Shown: one piece after another, positions 50,166 to 63,259 of the stretch
How the letters are laid out: every line of letters starts with the position of its first letter
Position numbering within the stretch: position 1 is the first letter of the stretch
NCBI RefSeq assembly: GCF_033807715.1
Contig: NC_084592.1
Location: 29,438,419 to 29,502,418, forward strand
Origin: Cololabis saira
Lineage: Eukaryota > Chordata > Actinopteri > Beloniformes > Belonidae
Reading direction: 5' to 3'
Length of the DNA: 64,000 bases
Made by a program: the position numbers and the translations under genes
Notes under the pieces: generated by a model
The model's database searches: none
Told to the model about the DNA's origin: nothing
Seen by the model: only the letters and a program-made list of their open reading frames with translations

Positions 50166-51894
50166 CTCCATGAGGCTCAAAGAGTGAATTCTCGTCTGTA
50201 ACTTCCAAGCACCCCTGCAGGTGCTAAAAGCTAACTGAACTTCCCTTACTGGTTCTTGAATACATCACCTGAAAGATTTAGGATTACCATGACCTCGACC
50301 ACTGATGACTGGATTTGTTTTGACAGTGCACCTGTTTCAAAAAAACTAACTGGTTTTGTTTTTTGTCTCTGTCATGTGTTGAAAGAAATCTGCATTTAGT
50401 TGTGAGGACCCAACAAACATTTACCAACTTTAGCTTTTACAGCCATCCCAGATCAAGATGTCGTCGCTTGGCTGACGTTGAGTTTTGTGTTCTTGACCAG
50501 TAAAAAGACAAAGTTCACATTCATGGGGCACCCTCACCTTTCATGGAAAGTTTGTGGAAATTTTGACATGTCAGAAGATACCTAAAACCCTCCACACATT
50601 TGACCAATCAGCAAACGTTTACCACCACAAAGCTTTGTTTTAGAAAGTTACTCATTATATATTTTTTCTTTTCCGCATCTTTAATTTAGATTCACTTAAA
50701 TGGTCAGTTTACCACCACCTGCTTCAAGTTACACACTTACTCTTATCAACTTACACTTAACTTGAAGGAACATTGTGTTACTATAAACAGCATTTTATTT
50801 TTCGGAACCCTTAAAACTTTTAATTGATAATAAAGACATTGCTATTTGATTATATAGTAAACTGTATTTCAGCTTAATTTTCTCCTTACTGAGGATCACA
50901 TGAGTAAACAACTACTATTTTTGTTCTTCAGCACAAGTGAAGAAAAGCTGTAAGAGATATTTCTTAAAATGACAAATCCTTGGACCAATCAACACCTGAG
51001 CAAGAACATTTTCCTGGACCTTTTTCTGTGACAGATCTCAACAGAATCTTGGAGAAAATAATACTTTGTGTAACTTAGATCATCTACTTCTTTAGAAACT
51101 ACGTGGCTACCAGAAATGTGTGGCAGTCAAATTATATTTTAATTAAGATTCATGTCAGTTGTAGTTTTGTGTAATAAGAGCAGTACAGGACATGAATGTC
51201 AAGGAGCAAAGGTAAAAATGAAGTGAAGCAATAAAAGATTCATTTCTGAAGTTTTATTGAATTCAACTTTTCTTTAACAGATTGTATCATTCAAAATACT
51301 GTACATGGATAAAGATTATTTGAATCCATTTTCAGATCACAGAGGGTGTGGTCACACTGCCATGGCCTTGAAATGGAGCCCAATGTTCTCTTATTTCTCC
51401 ATCAACAGAGTTATTAGGACAGATTTTTCTTCCTTTTGTATTTTCATCCCAGATAAACGATCATAAAAGGGTTATGAATATTGAACTTTATTTGCTCAAA
51501 TCACACTTTTCTCTCGCACTGCAGACTTTGTATTATTTTCAGTTCCATTAGACAGTCATCTGCAATCATCTAGACTCCAATCTTCCTCTGTTTTGGCCCT
51601 TCTGGATTTTTGTTCTAAAGCTTCTTAATCTTCCTCACTACTCTGACATTTATTTCAAGACAGCCAGGATAAAATTATGAAATAATTTAGTTGAGACTCA
51701 CGTTAGATTTTTGGCATCTCTGATGCTGACTTGGCACAACTGATTTGACCCTGTTTGAGGCTCCTCACAGCACTTTTTCCTAGTCCACGCCTTCTATGAG
51801 TATTTGCCAATAAAAATTGAAACAAATTAAGGTCAAAAAACAAAAAACAATTGAAAACTGCTAAAACTACATGGAGTATGCTGTAAGACTTTAT
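50166..51894. other. Gene-free stretch
   Basis: Nothing recognised. Confidence 0.55.
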
Positions 51895-51987
51895 GAAAGA
51901 TATACTGTATATATAAAAAGCTAATCTCAGTCAATTAAATGATTTAATTGACTGAGATTAGCTTTATATATATACAGTATATCTTTC
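51895..51987. repeat. Near-perfect 93-bp palindrome
   Basis: Left arm 51895-51940, centre base 51941, right arm 51942-51987. The arms match at 45 of 46 positions (one T/A difference in the A/T run). Begins GAAAGATATACTGTATATAT and ends with its complement. No flanking target duplication seen. It could form a cruciform or snap-back hairpin. Confidence 0.93.
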
Positions 51988-54900
51988 AAGATTTAATTTA
52001 AATCCTCATTCTGATTTACAGGAGATACCTCAAGGTGAAGATGCAATAATTTAATATTTTTTGGGCTCAGAACAACTGAAGTTGATACTCTGTGCTATTC
52101 ACCCTGTGATTTCATGATTTATACATTTTCCACATGTAATTACACATGCACATTGACTACGTGTAATGTATACATATATTCATATGTACTGTTGCTGTAT
52201 TGACCAAAACACTCTTACGAAACAAATATTTGACCTCAATAACACTTCAACTGTCATTGGCCAGTTTAAGATTATTACAATTATCCTTGTGTGTACCATA
52301 AAGATGGTGAACAATGATTCATGAGAAATTTAAAATAAAATCAACATAATGCCCAATCACACAGCCAATTGCACTGTAACACCTTTGCCTTTGTGGTGTG
52401 TGAATTGCTCAGAGGTGAGATGTTGTAACATGTTGTGGCACTGTCAATATGTGTAGGAGCAGTGAGAAACTCACAGCCAGGCAGAGGCCGGTTGGAACGG
52501 CCACACAAAGAACTTAGTCACGAGACTTTGAGCACTAGCCAGTCAGTAAATCCTGCAGCCAGGCTCAGCGTCTTGGAGAAGCCTCCATCTGCTGGAGGCG
52601 TTCCGACATCTCCACCCTGCAGCTGCAGAAACACAGCAAAGTAATGAGGAAACGGCTGTGTATGTGGCGGTATTATTGTGCCTACGTGGGAACACTTAAT
52701 ACACAGCTAGAGAGCGGAGGCGGAACAAAGAGGGGATCTCCCGATAGATAGTAGATGTTTAAAGCCTCTGCTTGTTAAAGCAAACGCAAAATGTCCCCCG
52801 AGTTGATCTTCATAGTTGTTTGGCAACAGAGTTTCAGCAGCATATATAATGTACAACGATACAATATGCATCAGGCTACAATACACCAAAAACTGAAGTA
52901 TGTCACATCAAGCTAAGAAGCTGCTTCACAAGTGGGTTAATAACACTTGGCACTATTATTGGGAAAAAGTGCACAGAAGCTTGAGGGATTTGGGCATCTG
53001 TTAGCAATGAAATTCATGTTTGGATAGTTTTGTTTTGAAAGTAATACAACAATAAAAAAATACACCAGTTATGTTTAAAAGCATGGGCAACATTTACAGT
53101 AGTTAATTCCAAATTAAAAGGAACCCATTCTGCCTAAAAACATTGTGATCAATTTTAACAGATGGTGCAGACTGTTGTGTTATCAGAACGTTAATTTTAA
53201 TGGTTTTGAGGTGCTAGAGTTTTTAGCCCACTTACAACAAACACAAGTTGACATTTTTTACCTACTTTGATTTAGTTAATTTGGCATAAAAACAGTAATG
53301 ATGCTCGGGGCCAAAACAAAATCAGATCAAGACCCCCAATAAGAGGTGGTCTCAATTCTAATCAAGGTAAATGCTGGTCTGGTCCTCCTGGTGAGGATTT
53401 GTACTGAACCGAAACACGACAACAATTAGTCAATCACAGGTTTTAGTTTACAAGCTTATCAAGTGAGTTGGACATAAATAAAAAAGGTTGACAAACATTT
53501 AAGTTGAAAAAGGTAATAGTACCTCATTTGAGAAAAAAAAAAAAGGAAATTTCAATAAATACATTACTTTTCAGAGGATTCGGCCACTGGCCTTCATGTT
53601 TTCAGTACAATGCATACATAAATATTGAAGGATCGGTGTAACTCAAAATAGACAAAACATTTTTTTTTTAAATCACTTTGATTTCTTTTGCATTCTTACG
53701 ATTTTTAAAAAGTCTCTATAACATTACAGTATGGAATATCCTCTAGTTTGTCTGCCAGATTTATATTTGTGTGATCTTCATATTATTTGCAGAGCAGGAT
53801 GTTTCCTTTGCACTAAAGACAAATGTACTACGCTATGTCTGTCAAGTAGGTCTCTGTGCACCATTGATGTTGAAAGTAGCAGCCTCTGCAATGGAAACAT
53901 TTTAAGCAGCTTGTGCTTTCTCTAAAGTGGATACTACAACATGACTCAAGTGTACACTTGAAGAAACATTCTCCACTCACTCAAGGGCTCTAAAGTTACA
54001 AAATCCTGTGCTCAGTATGGTTGAGAATGATTTTAAATGTGCAGTGACATTACAAAGTTCTTCACTACTGCTTAAGAGCCGGCTGAAATTTCAAGCCGTA
54101 ACATATTTTGGTTGAGCCCGGAGACCTGGCTTATAAATTGTAAATGTCTGTGTTTAATCATCAAGTATCACTAGTTGGGGTTGGAGTTCTCTCACTGGTT
54201 ATTCTGTTTTCCCTGTGTTTAGATAAATATAACCCCCATCGTTCTTCAGAGCCTGTGTATAATAGGAACTAAAAACATAATTTGTTCTGAAAGTCCTGAG
54301 TGCCTGCAGCAGGGTCATAAAACTCCTACCACTCAGTGTTAATGCACCCTCCATTTTAATTCCCATTTTTATGCTAAAGAGAAATAGGCTTTTTAATAGC
54401 ATTTAATTTTCAGAAATAGTGCCACTAGAATAAAAATCTATTTGGAAAAAATGTACACATAAAGCAGTCACAAGGCCATGAGAGAGAGTATGAACAGAGA
54501 CATCCACTGTTTCAGTACCTCTTCTCTTTCTTCCACCACAGGACCTTGTCTGGAGTGCAACAGACGTGAAGATGAAGTGACAACAGTTTTGAAGTTAACA
54601 GCAATTCATAATGTAACTGAGTGCAATGTGACCAACAATGCCAAAGATGAATGGAAAGGACAACTTTCAGGTTTTTATTACAAGAAATAGAAATAAAATA
54701 AGATGAGAAAGAAGCCTTTAGTGGCGTTTCATGTTTCTGTCGATCTGGCGACGTATCTCTGCCATAACTATGGAGCACAATGCAGGACGCACAGCTCGCT
54801 TTTCATTACTTTCAAAAGATTCAAAACTATCTTACACTGTCATATACGCAGGTTTCAAGCAGTAACTGTGTTAATAATTAATTAACCTCCTCAGATAAAT

Positions 54901-55846
54901 GACTGCTGCTGATTGGGAGTCAGAGGTCATGTTATAAACCTCCCCTTGCAAATGTAATTTTGGTAGTGACATCAGCAAAGATGCAGACTGGGATTCAAAT
55001 TTCAGGACTGACAGGAAATCTGTTCCCAGGCACTTGAATGAAAAGGTTTTTTTTTTTTTTTTTTTGCTGGTTGCATAAATGTGCATGTACTTGCAGCATG
55101 TTTTAACACAGGTAAAAAAAAAAGTCAGATAGAAGTGAATATATTGGTTATCTAACATTTTCTTAGTGGTTCTTGAAGCTGGTTTTCAGTGGTATCCTAC
55201 TTTAATGTCGTTACCACAATAACATTACCCATGAACAAAATCTTATCAGTGGTGCAGTGCAGGGTGTACACATGTAAACAAACATGCCTAGCTGAAGTTT
55301 TGCAACAGAAAGGAAAAACACATTTTTTGTTCATGATCTGCTATTAAAGAAAAGTCCACAGGCATTGGTTATACTTCTGAAATTCATTTTTGTTAATTAA
55401 ATTTGTTTTTTTTTTAATAATTCCCTCTTGCTAGACTGAGACATGCATGACGTGCACATCCACACTTTGGCCTCATGTAGTATCCATTTGTGCAAAGCAT
55501 GACATTAAAAATGTATTTGAGTGAGAGGTTTTTTTTATATCTGAATTTTGGTGGTATTGATCAACTGATAAACCTGGGGATAAAATGTATTTAATGTAAT
55601 TTAAAAAACAACAACAACAAAAAACTACACCTTCTTGTAGATCCACATTTAACAGCAATAAATTCAAAAAGAATGACATCCTTACTGCTGATCAAATGGA
55701 CTTTAATAACTGCTCATGATGAAGTATCACCATGTCTGTTAAATATGCAGTATTTTGGTAGTTTGTTCACCAAGAACATTCAGGTGTTCTCGGTGAAAAA
55801 CAAAACATTAAACTGAACTCATATTAAAGCTTTGGCTGAAGGTTTA

Positions 55847-55848
<2 letters not shown>
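51988..55848. other. Gene-free stretch
   Basis: 52430-52730 is locally GC-richer with a 69-codon open frame (52435-52644, +) lacking any motif; it may be a regulatory block or an old repeat. A T19 run lies at 55047-55065. No gene recognised. Confidence 0.45.

Positions 55849-55880
<32 letters not shown>
55849..55880. repeat. T32 homopolymer
   Basis: Uninterrupted T run, probably the poly-A of a minus-strand retroposon whose body I cannot identify. Confidence 0.9.
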
Positions 55881-55884
<4 letters not shown>

Positions 55885-58187
55885 AGTAAACATTTCAGAA
55901 TACAAACAAAAGTAGTAGACACAATGCCAAAGAGGAAGGACAATATTAATACAGAGGTAACAACAGGCTTAAAAAAAAAGAAGAGAAAAGCATTTTCCAG
56001 CAGCTGACCAACCAGACTGCAAGTTGAGAACACTGTGGAAACAATATCCTCAACTTTTGTCATGTAGGAGTTAATAGGCGTTTTTAGATTGGATCCCGCT
56101 AATATCGCTGGATGATGAATGGGTGTTTTTAAAGCACTTTGGTAATGTAAATGCAAGGCATATTATTTGTCACTTCGGGCCTGAAGGCGAGTTGAGATGA
56201 GGGAAAGCGAGTCGGGAGGCGTTAACCGCGAAACATAATGTAACCTGTGTGGGTGTGTAGAATGATGTATTGTCCCAATATCAGCAGAGTAATATGCGGT
56301 GTCAGACAGGTGTCATTTTCAAAACGAGGATGGGTGAACATCTGGATAAGCGCTTTTTTGGCCGAGTTTTGCTAAATTTCAAAGCCCCGGTTGTAATTTT
56401 TGTGACCAATTGTTCAAACAATGGACCATCTTTTATGGTTCCGAGTTCCGAGCTCTGTTCTGTAAAAACTGCTGTACTATAATTAAATTAATTCACTTAT
56501 TCAAGCCATATTGCCAAGTTACTTGCTACTTGTTTGCCCCCCTTTCTGATTTCTTTTTTTTTTTTTTTGCATGTTTGTCATACTTAAAAATGTAGGTTTG
56601 GATTCCCCCCGTTCTAATAAAAACCTTCATTTAAAAACTGCATTACGTATTTACTTGTGTTATCCTCGTTTAATATTAGGATTTGTTTGATGATCTGAAG
56701 CGTTTAAGTGTGGCAAACATGCAAAAAAATAAGAAATCCGGAAGGGGGCAAACACTTTTTCACACAACTGCTATCATATTATTTCAGTCTTATTCAGGTA
56801 TTACATTCATCTTCAGGGGTTAAAATGAAAGTAAAAAGAGAAAGAGTTATTATTTACTCCTTTCCACAACACATCTACATGCTTCTGCTAGCTCAGATAA
56901 TAAACAAGCTAAGTTACCATAACTAAGCAGATGTCACTTCTATGAAAGTACAGACCAGCAGGGAAAGACAAGACAAGATATACACAGAAGGCTTGACGAG
57001 ACACAGGTGCAGATGATGAGGGCAGATGGAAACAAGGGAAGTCAAGACAAACTGAAACACAAGGACATGGGATTTCAAAATAAAACTGGAGGTAAATACA
57101 AAAATCAAGAAAAAAAAAAAACCTGACGGAAACCCAAAACTGCGACATAAAGAAGTAGAATGTAATGATTTGCATACAATATTCATGAACACGATTTCGT
57201 TTTTTTTACCTGATGTTGAAAGTGACGCATTTGACCATTTCATGGCAGGACAAGTAAGAAGTCTTCTAAAAAGAAACAGCATGTCTGCATTTACATTATG
57301 CACCAAACATTGTTGGTATTGCTGTTGCTTTATTGATTCTATTTGCTCATAATTTGCTGCAGTGTAGATAATAGAGATGCTACACTGGAACATGTCATAT
57401 ATAACCTACACACAGCAGATAGAGATAGAGATAGAGAGTCTCTTGCATTGTGCGATCTCTGCATTGATGGCAAATGACAGTAATCAAAAGTTCACGTGCC
57501 CGACTTGCACACATAGCCATAAAAACAGTGGAAGTCAGTTGATGTACCAATCTTTAGGTTGTTATTTTTTAACAAAACATAATTAGACACAATTGAAGAG
57601 CCATTTCAGGCCACTGCTGTGCTGTTCAGAGCCCTTTTAGGCTGGCAGTACAGCATTCCTCTGAGTAGGATAACTGTTTAAAACATTATGTTGTCCCTTC
57701 GGCTTTTTAAAAGCATTCAACAAAGCCTGAGTTGAAGTTTTTGTACTTTGTAAAAAAACTTTTTTGTTTTGTTGCTGGTCATAATGGTTTTACATGTACT
57801 GTGAGTAAACCTTTGTAAAAGGGGCGAATGCCATTTTTGGATGAACGCAGACTTGTGTTTTGGTGGTAGTTTTCACAGGCCAAACAATGTGACCTCCCTG
57901 GCACTCAACATTGAAGAAAATGAACTAAAACATCTTTGATCTTTGACAAATTACTGCAGTTGCAGCTACCGCTGTTGACAAAAATACCAAGAGTGATGAA
58001 GGAAGCAGATGGTCATTCAAATTATTTTTCAGAGGCAAAGCCCTTATGTAATTTATAATGATTAAGTAGTGTTACAAGACAACTACATTGTATTAATAAG
58101 GCCATAAACAGCTGGAAACTAGATTTTGATAGATTGACCAAGTAAGTCACATTCAGCACTGCGAGAGATGTGGAAATTCACATGAAG
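55881..58187. other. Gene-free stretch
   Basis: Has short GATA runs (57419-57437). No exon recognised. Confidence 0.55.
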
Positions 58188-58310
58188 CGTTTCCATTACA
58201 CTTTTGCAAATAATTGGATTATCGAACCAAGTTTTTATTGCCTTTTCCATTACAGTATTTCTTTTTCGATATTTGGTTTTGCAAAAATCTAGGGGTAATG
58301 GAAATGTGTC
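58188..58310. mobile_element. Small MITE-like element with TTTCCATTAC termini
   Basis: CGTTTCCATTACACTTTTGC at the left and, inverted at the right, GTTTTGCAAAA...GGGGTAATGGAAATG give imperfect terminal inverted repeats about 120 bp apart. No target duplication confirmed. Confidence 0.45.
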
Positions 58311-59830
58311 TTTAGTGTTTATACTAAAGACTATAAGGGATTGGGTTTTTTTGTTTTTTCAAAAAAAGGTTTTTGTAGTCTGGAGAAGAAACCAGTCAAA
58401 CCTTGTGCTCATGATGAGTGGCCCAAAATACCTGCCTACCGATGCAAAAGTCTCAGAGAGTTACAGAAATTGTTTGACTACAGTGATCGTGTCAAAAGAT
58501 TGTGCACCAAAATATTAAGTTGAGGGCCACATCATTTCTGGCCGGGCCAGTTTCAGTAATTTCTTTTTTTTCTTTCCTAACAGTTCTGATGAACCAAAAT
58601 TCAAAAGCGATATCTGATTTTCATTAGATTATTATTTGATTACTTTTGTAAGTTTCAAGTTAATATCAGTGGCCATTGTGGGTTTTTCCTTTCTTAAAGT
58701 ACCAACAAATTTGTCGGTGTGTACATGCACAGAGTCAAGTTTTGTCTTAGGCAGGTACTGTGAATTTTCATCTCCATGCAGAAAGAAACAGCTATTTGTT
58801 TCTTGAAACATTGAGACCAAACCTCCTTTCTTCCTGCAGCTATAACAGAAGGTATGAATATTAAAAACACCAGCCCTGAAAAGAATATACGGTTTGGCAG
58901 AATTAATCACTCATCATCCGGAACTGGTGATACTTTCTTGAAACAGGTTTGTATCCTATAGGTTATGCAATTACCCTTCCACATAAAAAAGATACACCTG
59001 ATTTTCTTAATGAAGCAACAATTCCAATCCTCATGATAAGGCTGGCAAAACTGTGTGTGGATTGGGATTTCATTTGCCTTTTCATTAAAGAAAATTCTGA
59101 AAGAAAATTGGAAGTGTGCGGTAGAGCTAGATCCTTAACAGGATTTGACATGTGTCCCTCAATTCAGATATACAGGTCTTATTCGTGTGAAATTGGGTGT
59201 CATTACACAGATATAGATCATTTTATCTGATGATCTTCTCCCAGTATTAACTACACATTTTTTTCTTCATTTGAGGCACAGTTACACTTCAGTTACACTT
59301 AATTTTGTCTTTTGCTCTTTTCCTTCCTTGAACTTTAAAATATCCAATCTTAAACAAGCACTGATTGTAAAATAGTCTAATTTGATCGGGAAAAGGACAT
59401 ATAAAAAACATTTGCTTTTGAATTAGAAAAACAAATGGATAATATTCTACAGAGTCCATTTTAATATCAATATCAAACTCAGGATATACATTGGCAAGGA
59501 AATGTATATGAACTTGTTAGTTTTCTGCATTAATTTGGCTTACAATATGACATCATCTTAATATACGTTACAATCATAGACACACCCTCTATACCCCAAC
59601 TAAAAATGCATAAACAGTTCTGATAACTGGTATCTTATCTCACACAAATAATTACAGTGCTACAGGAAAAAGAAAGTGAACCCTAGAGGTAACAACTCCT
59701 CAAAGCTTCTTTGGCAGCAAGAACTTCAAAGGCGCTCCAGCCTCCAGTTATTAGACAAAAAGTGGAACTGTTGTCACAATGGATGCCACAATATAGTACT
59801 TAAAGATGGCTTTGCATTGTTTTCAGTTCA
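58311..59830. other. Gene-free stretch
   Basis: Nothing recognised except a tandem AGTTACACTTC word near 59280-59300. Confidence 0.5.
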
Positions 59831-59991
59831 ACTACTCTTGATCATATGTCTTCAGAGACCCCCCTTCCCACTTTCTCCTTCAGTTCCTATCTCCCTCCAA
59901 ATGTTACACCAGTGTCCCATTTACCTTTTTTACCCAAGGTTTTAGAAATAATTGTTCTCCAACAGTTGCACCCTTAAAAAAAAAAAAAAAA
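59831..59991 (+). mobile_element. L2-type reverse transcriptase fragment ending in an A run
   Basis: The frame ending at 59975 reads VSHLPFLPKVLEIIVLQQLH, corresponding to the PISNLPFLSKVLEK block of L2/CR1 reverse transcriptases. It then stops in A16 (59976-59991). The A run falls in the middle of the normal ORF, so this is a rearranged fragment. Confidence 0.6.
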
Positions 59992-60008
59992 TTCTTAGAA
60001 ATTCCAAT

Positions 60009-60360
60009 TAGGGCTGGGCGATATATCATGTATACTCGATTAATCCCGGCTACTACTCTGTGCGATGTACAAAATGACTATATCGTGAATATTCGAGTAT
60101 ACATTGTTACGCATTTGCTTTTAGCCGCAGGCATTAAATTACAGGCTTTTCTCACTCTTTCTCTTCTCGTCTCTCCTTCTCGGAGACATAAAACAAGCGC
60201 ACCTAGTTACATACGTCAGTCACGTGCGTGCATCGTCATACACCCAGCAGCAGGTGTCGGCGCTGCTGTCCGGGACTGCCGGTGAGTTCCACCTAACTTT
60301 CCCAAACTCGGCCTGTTTGCACCGTGAGCTCATCCGCGCGGTTGCTTACAGACTCTTTTC
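60009..60360 (+). mobile_element. 5' end of a TAGGGCTGGGCGATA-type DNA repeat
   Basis: TAGGGCTGGGCGATATATC is the start of a frequent fish DNA repeat. The following part holds ATCGTGAATATTCGAGTATAC and a CpG-rich segment. The matching opposite end is not present before the LINE begins. Confidence 0.4.
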
Positions 60361-60394
60361 AAAGCAAACTGGGATGGTTTAGTAAAGAAGGGAG

Positions 60395-61257
60395 GGGATG
60401 TTTTGGTGATTGGTGATTGGCGACTCCATAGTCAGGCATGTGAGGCCGACTCCAGCAACCATAGTTAGGTGCATCCCGGGGGCCAGAGCGGGCGACATTG
60501 AAGCAAATTTGAAGCTGCTGGCAAAGAGTAATCGAAATTTGGTAAAGTTATCATAAATGTCAGAGCTTATGACTCCCATCTCCACCAGGCGGAAGTCACT
60601 AAAATGAATATTGTCTCGGTGTGTAACTACACCAAAAGTATGTTGGACTCCATGTCTTAGGGACATCAAGGACTGGATGACCGGAAATTTCTTGCTTCTA
60701 AATTCAGATAAAACAGAGGTTATCATTCTTGGTCCAGAGCATCTTAGGAAGGGATTAGATAGTGTTGCGATGGCTTCCAGTGCAGCTGTGAGAAACCTAA
60801 GACATGCCTGAAGTTTAACCAACGGTTCTGTCTCATCCGGCTTCATTGACAAATAGAGCTGCGTATCATCAGCATAGCAATGAAAGTGTATGCCGTGATT
60901 CTGGATTATACTTCCCAATGGCTGCATGTATAAACTGAACAAGATTGGCCCTAGCACTGAACCAGCGGGAGAATACAGCGGGATGAACATCCCTTTACAG
61001 TCGCAGGTCTCAAACTGTGGAACGCTTTGACCCTGAGCTTCATCACTGACCAGTCTTTGTTAAGCTCAGAGCCTACTCATTCAGATTGGCTTTTAGCACA
61101 TAACAGCACTATTTGTTTAATTAATATATTTTATTTGATGCTATTTTAATGAGTCGTATTTTATTTTGACAGTATTTATTAATTTGTCTTTTGATATGAA
61201 GCACTTTGGCCAACTCAGGTTGTTGAAATGTGCCTTTAATAAAAGGTGATTGATTGA
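60395..61257 (+). mobile_element. Rearranged L2/CR1-type LINE with internal inversion
   Basis: Four pieces. 60400-60640 (+) encodes an esterase-like ORF1 piece (VLVIGD start, [13 protein letters not shown], an SGNH-type domain known from this LINE group). 60648-60795 (+) encodes [20 protein letters not shown], just after the RT active site. 60990-60796 (minus strand) encodes [12 protein letters not shown] and [10 protein letters not shown], the active-site region, in inverted orientation. 60995-61257 (+) is the C-terminus and 3' end (AAGCACTTTGGCCAACTCAG, TTTAATAAAAGGTGATTGAT). The joint shares the word CATGTCTTAGG on both sides. Inactive. Confidence 0.75.
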
Positions 61258-61726
61258 TGTATCATGCTTCTTAAGAACTGCAAACCTAAATTAAAACTGC
61301 AAGCAGCGATGAACGGGCTCTTGCGCGTGCAATTTTCACCAATAAAAGTCAAGGACTCAAAACTAAGTCCGATGACACCACCCATGAGCAATGTTCCCTC
61401 TAAGCTGCGCGCGTGCGCAATCGCGCACTTCCCGCATATTTTCAGCGCACAAGAAAATCTATCCAGCGCAGTGCTTTAAGTGGGCCGGTACGCACCGGTA
61501 AGGAGTAACCCCAAAGCTGTGTATACCAGCAGTACTGGAGTTGAGGGGAGATTAGGGGAGATGGCATCCCCTCCTGAAATAAAAACGGTCCAAAAAATCA
61601 TCCCCCCTGTAAAACTGCCATCCCCCTTTTCCATCCCGTCATTTCATCAATGAATGTGGTTTTACTGCTATTTCAACATTTAGAGTCATCACCACAAAAA
61701 TAACACCAGAAAAATAACTTATTTGA

Positions 61727-61892
61727 CAATTTTCACCTGTTTCAAGTAAATTTTCACTTGAAATAAGTAGAAAAATCTGCCAGTGGGACAAGATTTATCT
61801 TCTTATTACAAGCAAAAAAAAAATCTTGTTCCACTGGCAGATTTTTTTCTACTTATTTTAAGTGAAAATCTACTTGAAACAAGTTAAAATTG
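61727..61892. mobile_element. Hairpin MITE (about 166-bp inverted repeat)
   Basis: Two arms, about 72 bp each, mirror each other around 61808: CAATTTTCACCTGTTTCAAG at the left, CTTGAAACAAGTTAAAATTG at the right, with AATCTGCCAGTGGGACAAGA and its near-complement inside. Slightly beyond, CACCAGAAAAATAAC and GTTTTTTCCAGTG may be the true ends (about 61703-61906). Confidence 0.85.
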
Positions 61893-62395
61893 TTGTTTTT
61901 TCCAGTGACGAGTCTTGTTTTAAGTGTAATGAGATTTTTTTACTAAAATTAGACATTTTAACTAGAAATAAGACAGATATTCTTGTTAAGATTGTGAGTT
62001 TTTGCAGTGATCCATTTTACTTATCCTGTGAAGGACAAAGTCATATTGATAAGTTCAGAAAAGTGTTTTTTATTGTTGTGTTTTGATGTATTTGATGTAA
62101 GCCCAGTGGATATTTAAAGCTTACAGAAGGCTGCATTTAACTGCTGCTATGTCATTCCTGCAGTATTTCTGCAGGTGTTTTGGTCAGTGCTATTATTTGT
62201 AATATATTATATTATTTGGAATCAGCACAAATTATCTGTCCCCATATGATAAAATCCACCATCCCCCCTGATTTGTTTTTTACAACTCGAGTACTGTCTA
62301 CCAGTGAATGTGAGCGTTTTCTTGTGTACACATAATTTGTTGGAAAATTCAATAAAACAATTTTCTTTTTAAAAATCAGGATCATGTCGGGGGGA

Positions 62396-62860
62396 CGGTG
62401 GCGCAGCAGGTAGTGCAGCCGTCTCACAGCAAGAAGCGGGAATCGAACACCTGGGTTCGATTCCCGCTGGGGACGCTGAAGTGCGTGTTAGTTCCCCCAT
62501 GACTTCAGTGCCCACACCCTGGGTGGGGTTGGCGAAAGGAGTTTCTGTGTGGAGTTTGCATGTTCTCCCCGTGTTCCCTTGGGTAGCTAATGTGAGCTAC
62601 CCTCACAAAAACATGCAGTCCTGAGCTATACATGCCCCCTCTGGCCAACCGGGGCGCCAGATGGGGTGGGGAGGATCCGGCCGGAATAACGTGATCCTTC
62701 CACGCGCTAATTCCGGCCAGAGAAGCCCCACCCTATCTGGTGAAAAGAAGCGGCCTGCTCACTCCTCAGGTTAAGGAGGAGACCTGAGCTCAGTGCGGGG
62801 CCCTCCCGGGGTTGGTAGAGGATGGCAATGCACAGGACTGTTAGGTAGGAGCACTGGGTA
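62396..62860 (+). mobile_element. tRNA-like SINE/interspersed repeat
   Basis: The head GGACGGTGGCGCAGCAGGTA and GTGCAGCCGTCTCACAGCAAG gives an A-box-like part, and GGGTTCGATTCCC (62453-62465) is an RNA polymerase III B box. GTTTCTGTGTGGAGTTTGCA and TGTTCTCCCCGTGTTCCC follow, as in the common teleost repeat. The later part (62650-62860) is less standard. The B box is preceded by its own inverted copy. Confidence 0.72.
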
Positions 62861-63099
62861 ATGGGGAAAATAAGGGGAGTACCGGAACTTATTTTGGTCC
62901 ACTTAAAGCACTGATCCAGCGCATAAACAACATCAACATAACGTATTAATTAATATTAGACCTAATCTTTTTTTTTTTTTTTTTTACCTTGTCTGCACAC
63001 ATATTATTGATTGATACCATGACGGTAGAAACCAAAAGTGTATATATGTGCATTATTACTATATGTAATATATATACATATATATACGCACACATATGC

Positions 63100-63186
63100 G
63101 TACACATACATAAATATACACATACAACATAAATATACACATACAACATAAATATACACATACAATAAATATACACATACAACAGA
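63100..63186. repeat. 20-bp tandem repeat (ACATAAATATACACATACAA)
   Basis: About four copies of a 17-20-bp AT/CA-rich unit, following a TATATG/CACATA-rich stretch (63040-63100). Confidence 0.85.
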
Positions 63187-63259
63187 TTATTAGACCTAAT
63201 TAGACCTAATCTAATTAATTCGCCCAATAATATTGTTTCTCACTCATTGAGTGACAGGT

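Larger units (their letters stand above)
61469..62913. mobile_element. hAT-type element B (1445 bp) inserted in element A
   Basis: Termini CAGTGCTTTAAGTGG and its exact complement (62899-62913), flanked by ATCCAGCG at 61461-61468 and 62914-62921, an exact 8-bp duplication. The CAGTG end and the TSD length are hAT hallmarks. No transposase seen. It carries a hairpin MITE and a SINE. Confidence 0.85.

Noticed and set aside
62396..62470. True tRNA gene
   Set aside because: B box is good but the cloverleaf is absent and the flanks are a known repeat; it is a SINE head.
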